The position numbers and the translations under genes were made by a program. DNA of 64,000 nt from Lucifuga dentata (lineage: Eukaryota > Chordata > Actinopteri > Ophidiiformes > Bythitidae): positions 186,001 to 250,000 of the forward strand of contig VXCM01001423.1 in the NCBI GenBank assembly GCA_014773175.1, in the 5' to 3' direction. Shown one piece after another: positions 24,201 through 36,054 of this stretch. Within the stretch, counting starts at the first letter, position 1. Every line of letters begins with the position of its first letter. The notes under the pieces were generated by a model. The model was not told the DNA's origin, made no database searches, and saw nothing but the letters and a program-made list of their open reading frames with translations.

Positions 24201-27200
24201 TGTCTGGATGGGGCCAGAGTCTCAGGTTCAGCCAAAGGCGTAAGAGTGGGTGGAGCAGTAGGACTTGTAGTTTCCATTGTAGTTGAGATTTTTGTGGTGA
24301 TAAATGGTTTCCTTATTCTGTCTGGTATATTTTCTCTTTGTCTGCCTCCAAACAACCTGTTCCATGGAACTCTTCCACGAATAATCTTCGATGGGGTAGT
24401 TGTAGTTGTTTTGGTTGGAATCACTACATCCTCTTTTTTGGTCATATATGGATAAGTAGAAGAGTCAAATTCAGGGGCATCAGCAGAGGTGATGTAACCA
24501 CTAGACATTGACATCTCAGTCTTAGACTGGGTATGTGTAAAGGGGACATTTGAAGTAATGTAGGAGTTACTGGTAGTAGCTGCTGTGTCTTGTTTAACAG
24601 CAGGTCGCTCTGTTCTGTATTTGATTGAATTGGAAGAAAGTGTCGGTGTGGCAACCTGCAGATGACTTGTTGCTGTCTTTTTCCTGTTTTCATCACAATC
24701 TGTGAAAAAAAAGGTTGCCTCTAAATTCAAGACAGATAGCACATCAACACTTTGAATTTAAACAGACAGTGATAATCTACATGCTTTCAGAAAAAAGTTA
24801 CAAGTTATCATGGTTGCTTACCTGTGGTCAGTTCAATTGTGTATGGTACTGTGGCATTCCCTTCCTTTTTAAGTGAGGGCTGTTTGAGTTTATTAAGGTA
24901 GGAGTGTATGTCAGTGATCCTGTTGGGTTTGATGATCCTCCTATGTCCTTGGAAGTTCCTCCTTCGCCCTCCTCCTCGGCTGTTCTTATGTGGGATGATA
25001 TGGATGTTGTGTTGGGAGATAATTGTGGATCCAGCAGGCAGATGTGGGGATTTGATCCTTTGTGTGGTGTGGAAGGTTATCTCATCTTGCTGTCTCTCTG
25101 TGCTGGTGACAGCTGTGAATGTGGTTTGGCTTTCTGGGTCTGTGGAAGTGTGGACTATTAGCTCCATTGGTCCGGGTCCATCCATCATTGGTGTAACATT
25201 AGGGTCTGTGACAAAGGAAACTGTTGCCCCAGTGGAAGTCTCTGGTTCTGCAGGCAGGTCTCCTGAGAACTGGAGCTGGGTTTCTTGTGAGGTGTCTGTC
25301 ACTGTAAGTTGTAGAGTGACTGGATGCCGGTTTGAGAATGGCTTAGTAGTTCTTTCCAGGGCCCAGAACTCATCGGTCTCATAAACACTTGGGGTGAGCG
25401 TGTGCTCTGAAATGGCATCATATGGTGTGACAGCATCACTTTGACTTTCACTCCTTTTTGTTGGCTTGTGTGTAAATGCTGACTTAAATGATGCTGGATC
25501 TGATTGTGTTGTTAGTATGTTTGTGTTTTCTGTTACTTTACTTAAATTAATCTGACTGGTATCTGTGGTTTCCATGAAAATGAGTTGATGTGTCTCTGTT
25601 GTTACGACAACACTACCCTGACTGGCTTGCGTGTTCTCTTGCCAAATTCTTATACCTGCTTGTTGGTTATCTGTAGTTGGCTTGACTACACTTGGCTTAA
25701 TGTTGGGCTGAGCTTCAAAGTGATCCTCACCGGAGCCAATTTCACCATCACCTGAAAGGCCAATGTCAGAGTTCTCATAGTTTACCTTCTCTATCTCTGT
25801 GCCAGTCTTTAATCGTGATCCATATTGAGCTCTTTTCATAAAATCAGCAAATTTCTGTGGGTCTACTTTTCTGCTTGCATTATTAAAAACTCTTCTGCTG
25901 CTCCAGCCATGTCTGTTGCTGACTGAACCCCTCCCTCTGTGTCTCAGTCTACCTCTAGAGCCTCCTCTGCCCCCTGTCCTGAATCTTGGGTAGGGTCGAT
26001 CTGAGGTGATGGTCCTGGATTCCTGACTAGTTCTCTCACTGGAACTGGAAGAAGGTATCTCATTTAAGGTGACCTTGCTGTCTGCTAAGCTGGGCTCTAG
26101 CTTGAAGTCCATTCCCGTACCAGACCCCTCACTTTTGAAAACTGTCATCTTCTCTGAACGTTCTCCAGTCACTGTCAACTGAGACACCAGGAGATCAACT
26201 CCCAATTGGTTAGAAACCAAGCATCTATAAAATCCTCTGTCCCTCTCTGTGAGACCCTGAAGCAGTAGGGTTCCATTCTTATACACCTTCCTGTTCCCGT
26301 GAGACTTGTCCAGCACTGAGTGGTCAGGGAGTATCCAGTGGACTGAGGCATCAGGAATCCCTGTGGAGCCACAGTCAAAAACCAAATTTTCACCCAGAGG
26401 TTGTGAAAGCTGGACACCATTGACCTCAGCCTCTTCCACATCTGGGGACACAACTGTCACCCGAAAGCTGAGTATATCTGCATCCAAGTAGTTTGTGGCA
26501 ATGCACCGGTAGAGACCAGTATCTGATGTATCTGCTCCCCGTAAAGTGAGCTTTCCTTCAGCAGTGATTATGATTCTTCTGTCTTCTGTGGTGTAAGGGG
26601 CTCTGACCTTACTTCCATCTGGTAAAATCCACTCCACCAAAGGGTTTGGTATGCCCTGAATTTGGCAGTTCAACTGTACCACACCACCTAAATGGTAAAG
26701 TAAAATAAAATATTTAATGCAGTATTTATTACTGTTATATGTATATGTTTAATGCATTACTTACAGTACATCTGCATTAATTAATTGTTTGCCACTGGAC
26801 TGTTTACTATACATTTAGAACGTTACTGGAGGACATATGTGGATTGAAGCTGCTTTGCATTTTTTTTTTTTTACTACATTGAATTAACGTCATATCAGTC
26901 ATGAGCTTGTGTATTCAACATTAATCTCTAACTCCCACCTGTTAGTGCAGTATGCTCTGTCTTGGTCTTGTTGTCTCGTTTAATCATGGTCCAAGAATAG
27001 CGGTCCTTTTTAAGGACTGTGTTTTCCACACATAGGTTGACCACAGACCAGTACTTAATATGCAAAGTAGAAAAAGTAGTAGTAGTCCGGTCAAGCTGGA
27101 AGTTAACCTCCCCCTGCATCAACCATGCAGGAGAGGCTTTAATCTCAGCCTCAATGTTTGTGTGTATCCCCTCCTGACCCTCCATAGGTTTAATCTGACT

Positions 27201-29512
27201 ATACCTATACACCATCTCTGGGATCCTGGCCAACATTAAACCCCTCTCCAGCTTCATGGGAGTGTCACTGTAGGTGGCCAGGATGCGCCACAGCTGCTGG
27301 ATGTGTTCATAGTCAATATTACAGACCAGAGATGTATTTATGTTGACTGTAAGCACGGTGACATTGTTTTCCCCTTCCTCCTCGATGGTCAGTGTCAGGT
27401 TTTCAAAAGCAGAGGGCCTCTGAACAGTGCAGGATATGGTAGCATCATTGTGAAACTGGTCAGTCAGGTTCATCTGTAAGGATCCTAATGGGGCAACAAA
27501 GTCCTTTGGGGAAACAGGAGTAAAGTCTCCATCATCAAGGCTGATGTTTTTCTGCTTTAGATGGGGATAGATCCAGGGCTTGGTGCAACTAAAGGCATCA
27601 CTGGTGAGAAGACTGAGTGGTCTACTGTGATATGGTTCAGGATTTTCACAGACTGGGCACAGCTGTCCTCTGGGATACCTCTTGTCTTGCTTGCATTTCA
27701 GCACACCTGGAAACATTTTAGTAAAGTCATGTAGTGTTTAGATGGTTGCATAATATTAAAATAACATTTATAGAATCTACAGTATAGGCCAGAGAAACCA
27801 AAAGCTGATTTGCAAAATTTATGATCCATAAATGACTGTCATCACCATACAGAATTGGAAGAATAGATTAGTTTTATATTAGCCAAGTCATGAATAGACT
27901 GTATAATGTTTGTTTTTCTGTGACTTTTAATATTTTCTGTAGACATGATGCTGAGAAGAAGATATGATCTCTGTCTTCATATATGTAACGGTGAAGATTT
28001 ATACATTTCACATCATAATCACTAGTCTGTAACAGGAATACAAACTGTAGAATAAACTATTAAAGTATACTTGTGCATTTAGCAGATTTGATTTATGTGC
28101 TTTATTAAAATGGCCAATAATTTTGGCTCCACAGAAGCTTCAGATTTATGGACATTTTTGGATTCATACAGAGGAAAGTGTTTCACAGTGTGTCCTTCAC
28201 ATTAGTTATGATCCATGTGCTGCTGAGGAGTAAAACACAGGGAAGTCCCATGTTTATGTTCCCAATTTTACACCTCCCTAAACACTCTAAGACTAATCCA
28301 AAGCAAATACACTCTTATACACCTCACCTGAGTTTCTCTGTGCAAACACAGGGAACCACTTCATACGGCAATCGCATGTCCAGGGGTTTCCATGGAGAAA
28401 GAGGTTCTCTAACTGTGTGCAGCCTGAGAAAATATCTGCAGGCAGGCTGGTAAGGAGGTTATCTGACAGGTGGATGTTTCTGACTGAGGATACTTTGAAC
28501 ACCTGGCTGTGTCTCAGCGTGACGAATGTGTCTGGGTGTATCTGCTGGAGCTGGTTACCCTCCAGATGAACTAGCTGTAGATTGGTCAGACCATAGAAAG
28601 CATCAGGGACGATGAACTCAATGCGGTTGTGATCCATGAGAAGTCTTGACAGACTGTCCAGACCTTTAAATGTCTCCTTGTGGATTTCTTTTACTTTATT
28701 ATAGGACATCTTCAGGACCTGTGAGGGCAGGTATCCAAAATCAGTTATTGAGCAACATCCTCCTTTTTTAATGTGCTCACATAAGCTTGACCCACATAAT
28801 ATTACCTGTAAGGACTTGAGGCCTAAGAAGGCTTTGTCTTCAATGCTGTGGATATTGTTGCTATGCAGCATCAACACCTCTACGTGCCCAAGTCCTGAAA
28901 GATCATTCTCTCTCAAGAGAGTTAGGCTGTTATACCTAAAGCAGAGAAATTAAAAAGCAACTTCAGCTGTTTTAAGCTTACAATGGAAGTTAATGAAATA
29001 TTAAATTGTTGAAACTGGCATTAGTGTTGGCTTTATTACTTGTTGCTCATGTCATTTTGATAAAGCTACACTAAGGTGTGTTTCAAGTCTCTACAGGTTG
29101 ATTTTAATAGTGTACTGGAATGAACTGAAACCAGTGGCAGCATGGAATGTAGAGGGAGAATTCTAATATTCACCGCTCAAGTAGTATATTTTGTGAAATG
29201 GGTGTGAGTAACATGTATGCGGTGTGCATTGGGCTCAAACATACATCCGGTATGGTCCTCGAAGTTGTCCATTGTGTGAAAAGATGGAAAGAATGAGAAA
29301 ACTCACCCGAGATTGATTCGTTCCACAGCTGGCTGTATGTGCTCAGGTACAGCGGTCAGGTATTTGAAGGCGCAGTGCACTTCTGTGGGAACGTGACACA
29401 CGCAGGATTTGGGGCATCCGCCACTCACCAGCAGCACCGAAGCCAAAACAAACACCGCAGCCTTCAGCAGCCACCGCCGCAGGTACGAACCGCTGCAGGC
29501 ACACACACGCAT
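18275..29512 (-). CDS. igsf10: Immunoglobulin superfamily member 10, complete, nine coding exons
   Basis: This is a large secreted extracellular-matrix protein. In mammals it was found in strained bone cells and is linked to migration of GnRH neurons. Coding exons are 29512-29307, 28935-28806, 28718-28328, 27706-26939, 26687-24822, 24699-23116, 22757-21854, 20266-19900 and 19825-18275. All junctions are GT-AG and all phases agree, giving 7767 nt and 2588 residues (human about 2620). The order is a signal peptide (hydrophobic AAVFVLASVLLVSGG), an LRR N-cap (CPKSCVC), leucine-rich repeats, and an LRR C-cap (NPWTCDCRMKW). A conserved region of about 255 residues in exon 4 leads to Ig1-Ig2 (about 499-690). 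Next comes a Ser/Thr/Pro- and Arg-rich linker (about 700-1610, exons 5-6), then Ig3-Ig12 to the end. Ig cores such as LPCEAVGNP, LNCSADGHP and LHCSDG-type stretches repeat regularly, each with a DxGxYxC motif. The first true ATG is 29512; the frame is open upstream but holds no earlier ATG within the exon. TGA is at 18277-18275. Confidence 0.96.
20598..20645. repeat. Hairpin plus third copy of a 13-nt word in an igsf10 intron
   Basis: GTTGCCATGTGTT at 20598-20610 pairs perfectly with 20617-20629. A third, direct copy starts at about 20632. The cluster sits in igsf10 intron 7, 55 bp before a single-N join (20700), so assembly trouble is possible here. Confidence 0.65.
29090..29257 (+). mobile_element. 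Foldback-type MITE, single-arm fragment
   Basis: This is one arm of the element family described at 49828-50380. It includes the TTTCAAGTCTCTACA motif, the TGAACTGAAACCA motif and the terminal GGGCTCAAACAT and GGTATGGTCCT. It lies in the igsf10 intron between the signal-peptide exon and the first leucine-rich-repeat exon. Confidence 0.7.
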
Positions 29513-29563
29513 TGTGCACGGTGATGGAGCTACAATTCCTCCTGAACCATTAATGAAATCCAC
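29513..29563 (-). other. igsf10 5' UTR part of the first coding exon
   Basis: The exon starts at 29563 after an acceptor whose pyrimidine tract is the CT strand of the microsatellite at 29567-29612 (ending ctctccag). These 51 nt precede the first ATG. They are in frame with it and contain no stop, but begin with no ATG. Confidence 0.7.
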
Positions 29564-29564
29564 C

Positions 29565-29566
<2 letters not shown>

Positions 29567-29612
<46 letters not shown>
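29567..29612. repeat. (GA)n microsatellite serving as splice-acceptor pyrimidine tract
   Basis: About 22 GA units, read as CT on the minus strand, end at ccag just before the first coding exon of igsf10. Confidence 0.9.
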
Positions 29613-29615
<3 letters not shown>

Positions 29616-29897
29616 ATCGTCTACAAAACTCGTAGCTCAATTAAAAAAATATATAAAACATAATTTTTTTAGGCGTTATGAAGAGAACTGGAATAAGAGC
29701 GCAAACGCAGTTAAGTTGGTAATAAGCACGTCTATGCCAAAAGACGAGACATCTCATAAATTAAAATATTTTGCAGTTTGGGAAAGAAGCATATTTCTGC
29801 AGCTTTATATAACAATTTAAAAAAAAAAAAAAAACTTGCAGAAATCCAGCTTCTTTTATTCCTGAATAAATTATGCATAACCTATAATTTTACTCAC

Positions 29898-30110
29898 CGC
29901 ACTTCAGCAGCCGTAAAAAGTGAAATTGTTGGGCTTGGAGTAATAAAACAATCTTGATGAAGGAGGCTAAATCCACATGTAGTGTCAGTAATCCAGCAGA
30001 ACGATTCCACGATGAGTGTCAGAGAAGGATCATCTCTGTGTGAGCGCCTGTGTTTCAGCCCTCAGCTCCCACTCCCACGCCCCCTCTAATTCGCGGTAAC
30101 GTAATCCTAG
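29898..30110 (-). promoter_or_regulatory. igsf10 non-coding first exon and promoter region
   Basis: On the minus strand a consensus donor (gtgcg then gtgagta) at 29897 closes a probable non-coding exon that starts somewhere near 30040-30060. The local sequence is the most GC-rich for several kilobases. It contains a GC-box or EGR-like GGGGGCGTGG around 30075-30085 and a CRE-like TTACGTTACC near 30096-30105. No TATA box is evident. The start site is inferred only. Confidence 0.5.
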
Positions 30111-31283
30111 AGTAAATGCTGCAATAAAAATACTCAGGGAGGTCAATTCAATGAACTTTAATCTTCCCTGATGTGATTTTATAGATTTTTTTTCAGATTT
30201 TTTTTTTACTAGATCTTCTGTCCATTATAACAATAAAAACATATAAGCATAAATGAAGACTAAGTATGACAACCGGTCCCAGCTGTTCTACTCCACTGGC
30301 TGTGTTAAAGTTGTTTTTTTGTGGTCTGGCTGTGTTAGATCAAAGTACCATTCTCTCATGATGGTCAAGTCAAGGACAAATATGAATCAAATTAAAGCGT
30401 TGATTTTACTTGTTCTTTTCCATCAGCAGGTTGACCATTTAAATCTTGTTTTTATTTGTGTATTTTGCTCATGCTGAAACCACAAAGCAGCAGACAGTCA
30501 CTTACTTTTTTTCTTTTTCCAAAATGTAATTCTTTTTGACCTGTTCGATGATTTTTAAAGATCAGGCCAAATCAGGTTTTATTTTTACAATTCCTCATGA
30601 ATCAAGATGTGTCTCTTTCCAAATTTTAGATTGCACATATTTCTGAATATATAAGGACATGCTCAGCATAAAATCAAAGGCATACTCCCCCCAAATCCCA
30701 AAATGTCACTTTTAATGTTTCGAAACTCGCAATGGTGCCAAAATTTAACAGTAAACTAGAATGGAATTCTACTGGCACAATATATCTGTATCTCCAAATG
30801 CTCAGACAAATTGATGTCTGTCTTGATTTTTTTTTTTTTTTTTTTTTTTTTGTGAGAGAGCAAATGTTAAACTATTGACTCATCACTACTTACAATTTGC
30901 ATGTCTTGTATTTGAAGGGGTGAGTTATTGTGCAGAATTTCTGAGTCAGCCACTTGTAAACAGTATTCAGGACCCATGAAACCGCAGCTCAAACACACTT
31001 TAAAACCTTGTGTGTTTTAGCTTCCCGATTACTATGTTCCATATCACAAAGCTGCTGGTTTACCACATCCACACCGTTAATTATTAAGAAGGCGACATGC
31101 ACACACCTCAGACGCTCATCTACGTGCACATAGAGCCTAGTTCATGGAATGAAGGTTTGGAGTCGATGGGAATCTCAATCTCTTTAGTCGTGGCAGCCTG
31201 GCATGTTCTATTGATTGTGTCATCATTCTTGTTTACTTGCCTTGTACATCTGGACAACACACCACATATGGACAAAAACACCT

Positions 31284-31340
31284 TTCTCTTCTCTTCTCTT
31301 CTCTTCTCTTCTCTTCTCTTCTCTTCTCTTCTCTTCTCTT
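31284..31340. repeat. (TTCTC)n microsatellite
   Basis: About 11 units of the pentamer TTCTC. The Ser-Leu-Phe frames across it are low-complexity and not coding. Confidence 0.95.
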
Positions 31341-31508
31341 ACTATACTTGAGAATAATTCATCATCATCACCAAAGGCTGAATCAGGACTTTTAATTGCT
31401 TTGACGTGTAATGTTTTCCAGCTAGATTCTATGGATGAAATGAAAAATAATGCAACAGTGACAGTGTGGAGGAGACATTCTCATATATCTGTCCATGCTT
31501 TTACACCT

Positions 31509-31537
31509 GACTGGGGTTACCACTGCTAACCCCAGTC
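31509..31537. repeat. 11-bp perfect hairpin, 7-nt loop
   Basis: GACTGGGGTTA at 31509-31519 pairs exactly with 31527-31537 around the loop CCACTGC. No T-run follows, and this is a eukaryotic spacer, so a terminator reading does not apply. Confidence 0.75.
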
Positions 31538-34500
31538 CCTTATGTTGCTGTTCATTGGTCTGTTTTCTGTACATTTAAGTAGGAGAGAGGCACTATTAAT
31601 CACTTATTGTTGGAGGCTTCTTCCTGGTCTGTTGACAGCTGCACATGTGATTAACTCCTCAGCTCTCACAATGATCAGACTTGATTCAGTGTTCCTTAGT
31701 TTTTATCTCTCCAAGGTAATCTTGGTACAAACAAGACTTGATTCATTTATGCAGGATTTCATGCACATTTCAAAACCCCAATCAAACTGGATTCAAGCTG
31801 CTAATAGAGCAGAATTCTACTTCCAGGAAGGTACACAGTAGAGCTAACTGTGTCTTAATCCAAGTCGTTCTTATAAGGGAATTAAGACTCCTCTTAGAGA
31901 TGGCAAATTGCTGTGATAAGAGACTTAGAGGGTTGAGGATAGGAGATGTGTTTGTACAACTGCACAGATAGAAGAAGCCAGTATCATGTGATTTGATTGT
32001 TTGGGATTCTGCTGATCACAAAGTTGGGTCTGGTTCAGCCTTTTTGTGGCCAAGAAACCGCTTTCTCTTTGTCTTTAATTTACTCCAGATGAGACTGAAT
32101 TATGCTCCATGCCATGATACTCAAACTTGTTCCTTGAGGAAATTCATTAAGTTTGCGTCTACAGTTCATCCAATCAAGTAGCACCATGCTGCCATGTCCA
32201 CGCTGGATGACTGATCGCAGGAAAGCTGACATCCAGTAATCCCTCTCCTTCTTTCTTCACTCCATGCCCATTAGGAGGGGTGTGGCGGCAGGTCGGCTGT
32301 TAAAAGTCACAGCTAGCTGGTAGGCTGTGAGGAATCTGTAGGCTCAACAGCACTGGCCTCAGCTCCTCACACTCACTGCTGCGTTAAGACTGGGGGCCCA
32401 CCCCTGTGGGAGGTGAATGACAGGAATAGTGTGGTTTGGAAAAAATATCATCTTACATGAAATGCTCTCTCTCCATGTCCTTGACATGTTTTCCTTACAT
32501 GTGGGATTTTCTCTCATAATAATTCTGCACATTTTATGTTGTCCTGTCTGGTGTCAGTGTGTTAGGTTTGTTTGGTATTTGTAATTTAAGAGCTAATTTA
32601 CCTGTCTGTCTGCTGGCGCATGGTTTAGGTTTAGTTTCAGGTGGTGTTCCATTTCTTTGGCTCCATGTATAAAATACTTGATAGGTCATTGCCAATAAAG
32701 CCTATCTTGTTTCAGCTTTGGTTAACAGGTATGCTGCTCCAGCAGCATGTTTCCCATCAAACAGTTTTGTATTTAAATTCATGAAAGAAGAATTTAAGAG
32801 TAAATAAACTCTTTTGATAGAGACTGTCGAACATTAAAAGTTGATACATGAAGACGAAGACAAGAGAGACTCAGTGTTACGGCTGCACCAATGTGGCAGT
32901 GTGGGAAAGTTTGGATTCAGGAAATTGAAAGAGATATGGACCAGAAACTTAAGTAAAAATATACAAAGGAGTTTTATTTTTTACTTTGTAGAGCTCATTG
33001 TCTCATGGAAAAACACAGAAGAACAGATCTACAATCAGGTGTTGCTGGTTCAGGTTGGTTTCTAAAGATTGATTTAACACCTAGGTGAAATGCATTGTTT
33101 CAGTCAGTATGTTTACATGGTTGTTAAAACTTTAATTATGCTGTGATTAAGGCAATAAATAGTTTTTATAAGTGTCATGGAGACACTATAATTACATTAC
33201 AATAAGCAACAACTGACGTATGCTTAATCCGAGCAACAGATCTAGGTTTATCGTAAAGCGTTTTATTCAGTCAATCCATTATCTTACAATCAAAGTATTT
33301 TCCTCACCTGGGGGACTCTCCCTCCCTCCCTCTCCCCTCACATGCTGATGAAGCAATGTGTCATGTCTATGCAGCAAATGACAGAATCCTATTAGTTCAG
33401 TCCATGTATGTGTCTTGCTCACATTTTGTCTTAATTGCAGGACAGACAAAAATTGGATCATAGTGTACATACTGATCCCTCTGGATGAAACATTCTGGTC
33501 TCTAACAGCCACACCCAACACTCAGGGTTCTCTGTGTGTGTATCGCTTAGCAGGACTTTACCTGCTACAGTCCAGAAACTGTAACTAGAAACTGTGAGCC
33601 AATCTGTGGCAAAAAGATTGAAGGCATCTCCTTATCTTAAATGTCTTTCATCTTTTCCAGATTCATTGTTCCTTAGGCTTCATTAACAACCCATGTAGCC
33701 TGACCCATATTTGTGGCAAAGTTTATGGAACCCTTGTGGCTGGTTTGTGGTTGTAACCACATGTCACAGAAATAAATGGGTTGTAAACAAGGAAGTGGCT
33801 GCAGATCCTCATTATCCTGAGGGACAATGAGGATCTTAAGTTTAAAGCTCAGCAGATGACTCTTGATTGCACTGTAAATTGGATATAAGGATGTGTTTAT
33901 GTTTGTAGAGAAATTACCAGTAAGTATGGCCTGTCTGTGCTTACCCGTTTGTGTGTGTGTGTGTGTGTGTGCGCGTGTGAGAGAGACTTAATCCCAGCAT
34001 GCGTTTGTATTCAGGCTTCACAGACTCCCAGTAACACAGAAAAAAGAAGTTCCACCTCTCTTGGCACCTTTAACTAATGTGACATTAATCACACATGTTA
34101 AAAGCTGTCTGTCGTGAGTCTGGTTTGACCTTTGGCCTTTTAGGGTCATGACTGTGTGAGACAGGGAGGCTACAGTTTTAAAAGTTTAGAAGGTATCTGG
34201 ATCAGTCACAAAGGTGTAGAGTTCTTGCATCTCTATGTTGGCCTTAGATTTTTGTTGCTTTGAAACTTCTTGTGCTCTCTCTTACAAGTTTCTAGACTAT
34301 GAGAAGACTAAGTTTTCCATCTTACAGACAGTCACTGGAATTTGGATTTTGGAGCAATTTAGGATCAGTAGATCATGAGGAGTTTTGTTATTAGCAACCA
34401 TCTCTAAATCCTGGACAGCCTCCCAGTCCAGCCTCAATCTTGAAATAAAACACTGACCTTTTGTCAGAAATCTTAAGTTGCTACTCTCCTTTGGCTTCAG

Positions 34501-35236
34501 ATGTTCTGATCAGAACCACATGTGCTGATTTGTTTTGGACCACACATTCTCTTGGTGTTTGAGTGGATCTGTTTAATGCTCCACTTGCTTTGTATTGAAT
34601 GGCTTCCAGTAGTAGAGCAAATTGAGATATGCTTCAGTTACTCCTAAAAGACCTACAACAAAATAGGTCTCTTATGCCTAAGAATTGTTATGCTGCACTT
34701 CATACATTTTGCAAAAAAGCCTAATCATGTATAAAATCCTGCATAATGTAGAGTTTGTTTATAATGTGATAAGGTCCCAGTCAGGTTTTTTGAACATATA
34801 CTGTAAGTTACAGATATATTCATATATATTCTATACTAGTAATTGACAAGTTTGATATATAGATGAAAAATATGCATTTTGTAAGGTTCTCAGTTGCTAA
34901 TAATTGGGCATTTAGGCCTGGAAGTTCCAAGAAGCAGGTTTACTAAAACCTGGATCTGATGCTTTTACAAAGGTTCATGTTCCCATGGTGAGGCTACTTT
35001 TTGTTTACATTTTGGTCACAAAAACATGTTAAAAATTCACGTGACACTTATCAGCTTCCTACCACCCTGAATACCAACACACAATGCTGAAGGCTTTTGT
35101 GCAGGAACGTGCTGTGACACCTTCAGGAGCTCTAAGAAACATGATCTCTCAACTGACATTTGTAGTGTGGAGAAATTAACTATTTCATATTACTCTCCTA
35201 TAAGACCGTTTATGTTTATGTAACTGTGAATGTGCA

Positions 35237-35270
<34 letters not shown>

Positions 35271-35507
35271 ACCTTCATGAGCATGTGTGTCCGTGCACAG
35301 TATGTCAGGCTATATAGGGATTCTTGCGTGTTTATACTGTGTGTGTGTGTTTGTTTGAGCCTATGATTGTGGGCCAGAGATATTCTGTGAAGTTGACTTT
35401 GAAGTGTCAAACACATTCCAATATGTGGGGAAACTGCTCGCTCTGTTTGTATTTTGGGTATGTGAGAACAAGAGTATTTCCAAAAGAGTTTTCCCATGTG
35501 AATGTCA

Positions 35508-35592
35508 TTTATTCATTCATTCATTCATTCATTCATTCATTCATTCATTCATTCATTCATTCATTTGTTTATTCATTCATTCATTCATTCAT
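35508..35592. repeat. (ATTC)n microsatellite
   Basis: About 20 ATTC units with one interruption (TTTGTTT). It gives Ser-Phe-Ile-His frames that are not genes. Confidence 0.95.
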
Positions 35593-35733
35593 TTGTGAGT
35601 TCAGTTCCTGTAGTCAACATTATGTATTTTTTAGCCACAAATTCATGGATTATTAAGAAATTATGGCTGCATACATCATTTCTGGGAGCCTACTATATCA
35701 TCTTTATGGCATGTTTTATTCTATTTCCTACAC

Positions 35734-36054
35734 CAGTGGCTCTCAAACCTTTTGAACCTTATTCCACCTTTGAGCAAATCAAAACATCAAAGTACCACAG
35801 AAACGAATGAATGAAAATAAGAATGAAATTACAGTGTATTTTCAATAAAAAAAAAATCTCATTCTAAACTAATATTTAAACTTTAAGAAAAAATGTTGTC
35901 TTAATGAAAACCATTTATTTGTGAACAAGTTGCCACAATAACACTATTTCCATAGATTTCAGTTGTTCTGATTGATTGCAGAAATTTCCAGAGTCCACTT
36001 ACCACCAGGGGGCACTTCAATGACTAGTGGTGTTACAGTTTGAAAAAAAAACTG
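35734..36054. mobile_element. hAT-type MITE with 8-bp target duplication (one mismatch)
   Basis: The left end CAGTGGCTCTCAAAC is the terminal motif common to many vertebrate hAT elements. The right end reads GTTTGA...ACTG, its rough inverse. The flanks are TCCTACAC (35726-35733) and TTCTACAC (36055-36062), matching at 7 of 8 positions. At 321 bp without a transposase frame it is non-autonomous. Confidence 0.7.

Noticed and set aside
31509..31537. Hairpin that could resemble a terminator
   Set aside because: Intrinsic terminators are bacterial; no T-run follows and no gene ends here.
35508..35592. Regular short repeats that might suggest a repeat array such as CRISPR
   Set aside because: It is a 4-bp microsatellite with no unique spacers, in a vertebrate genome.
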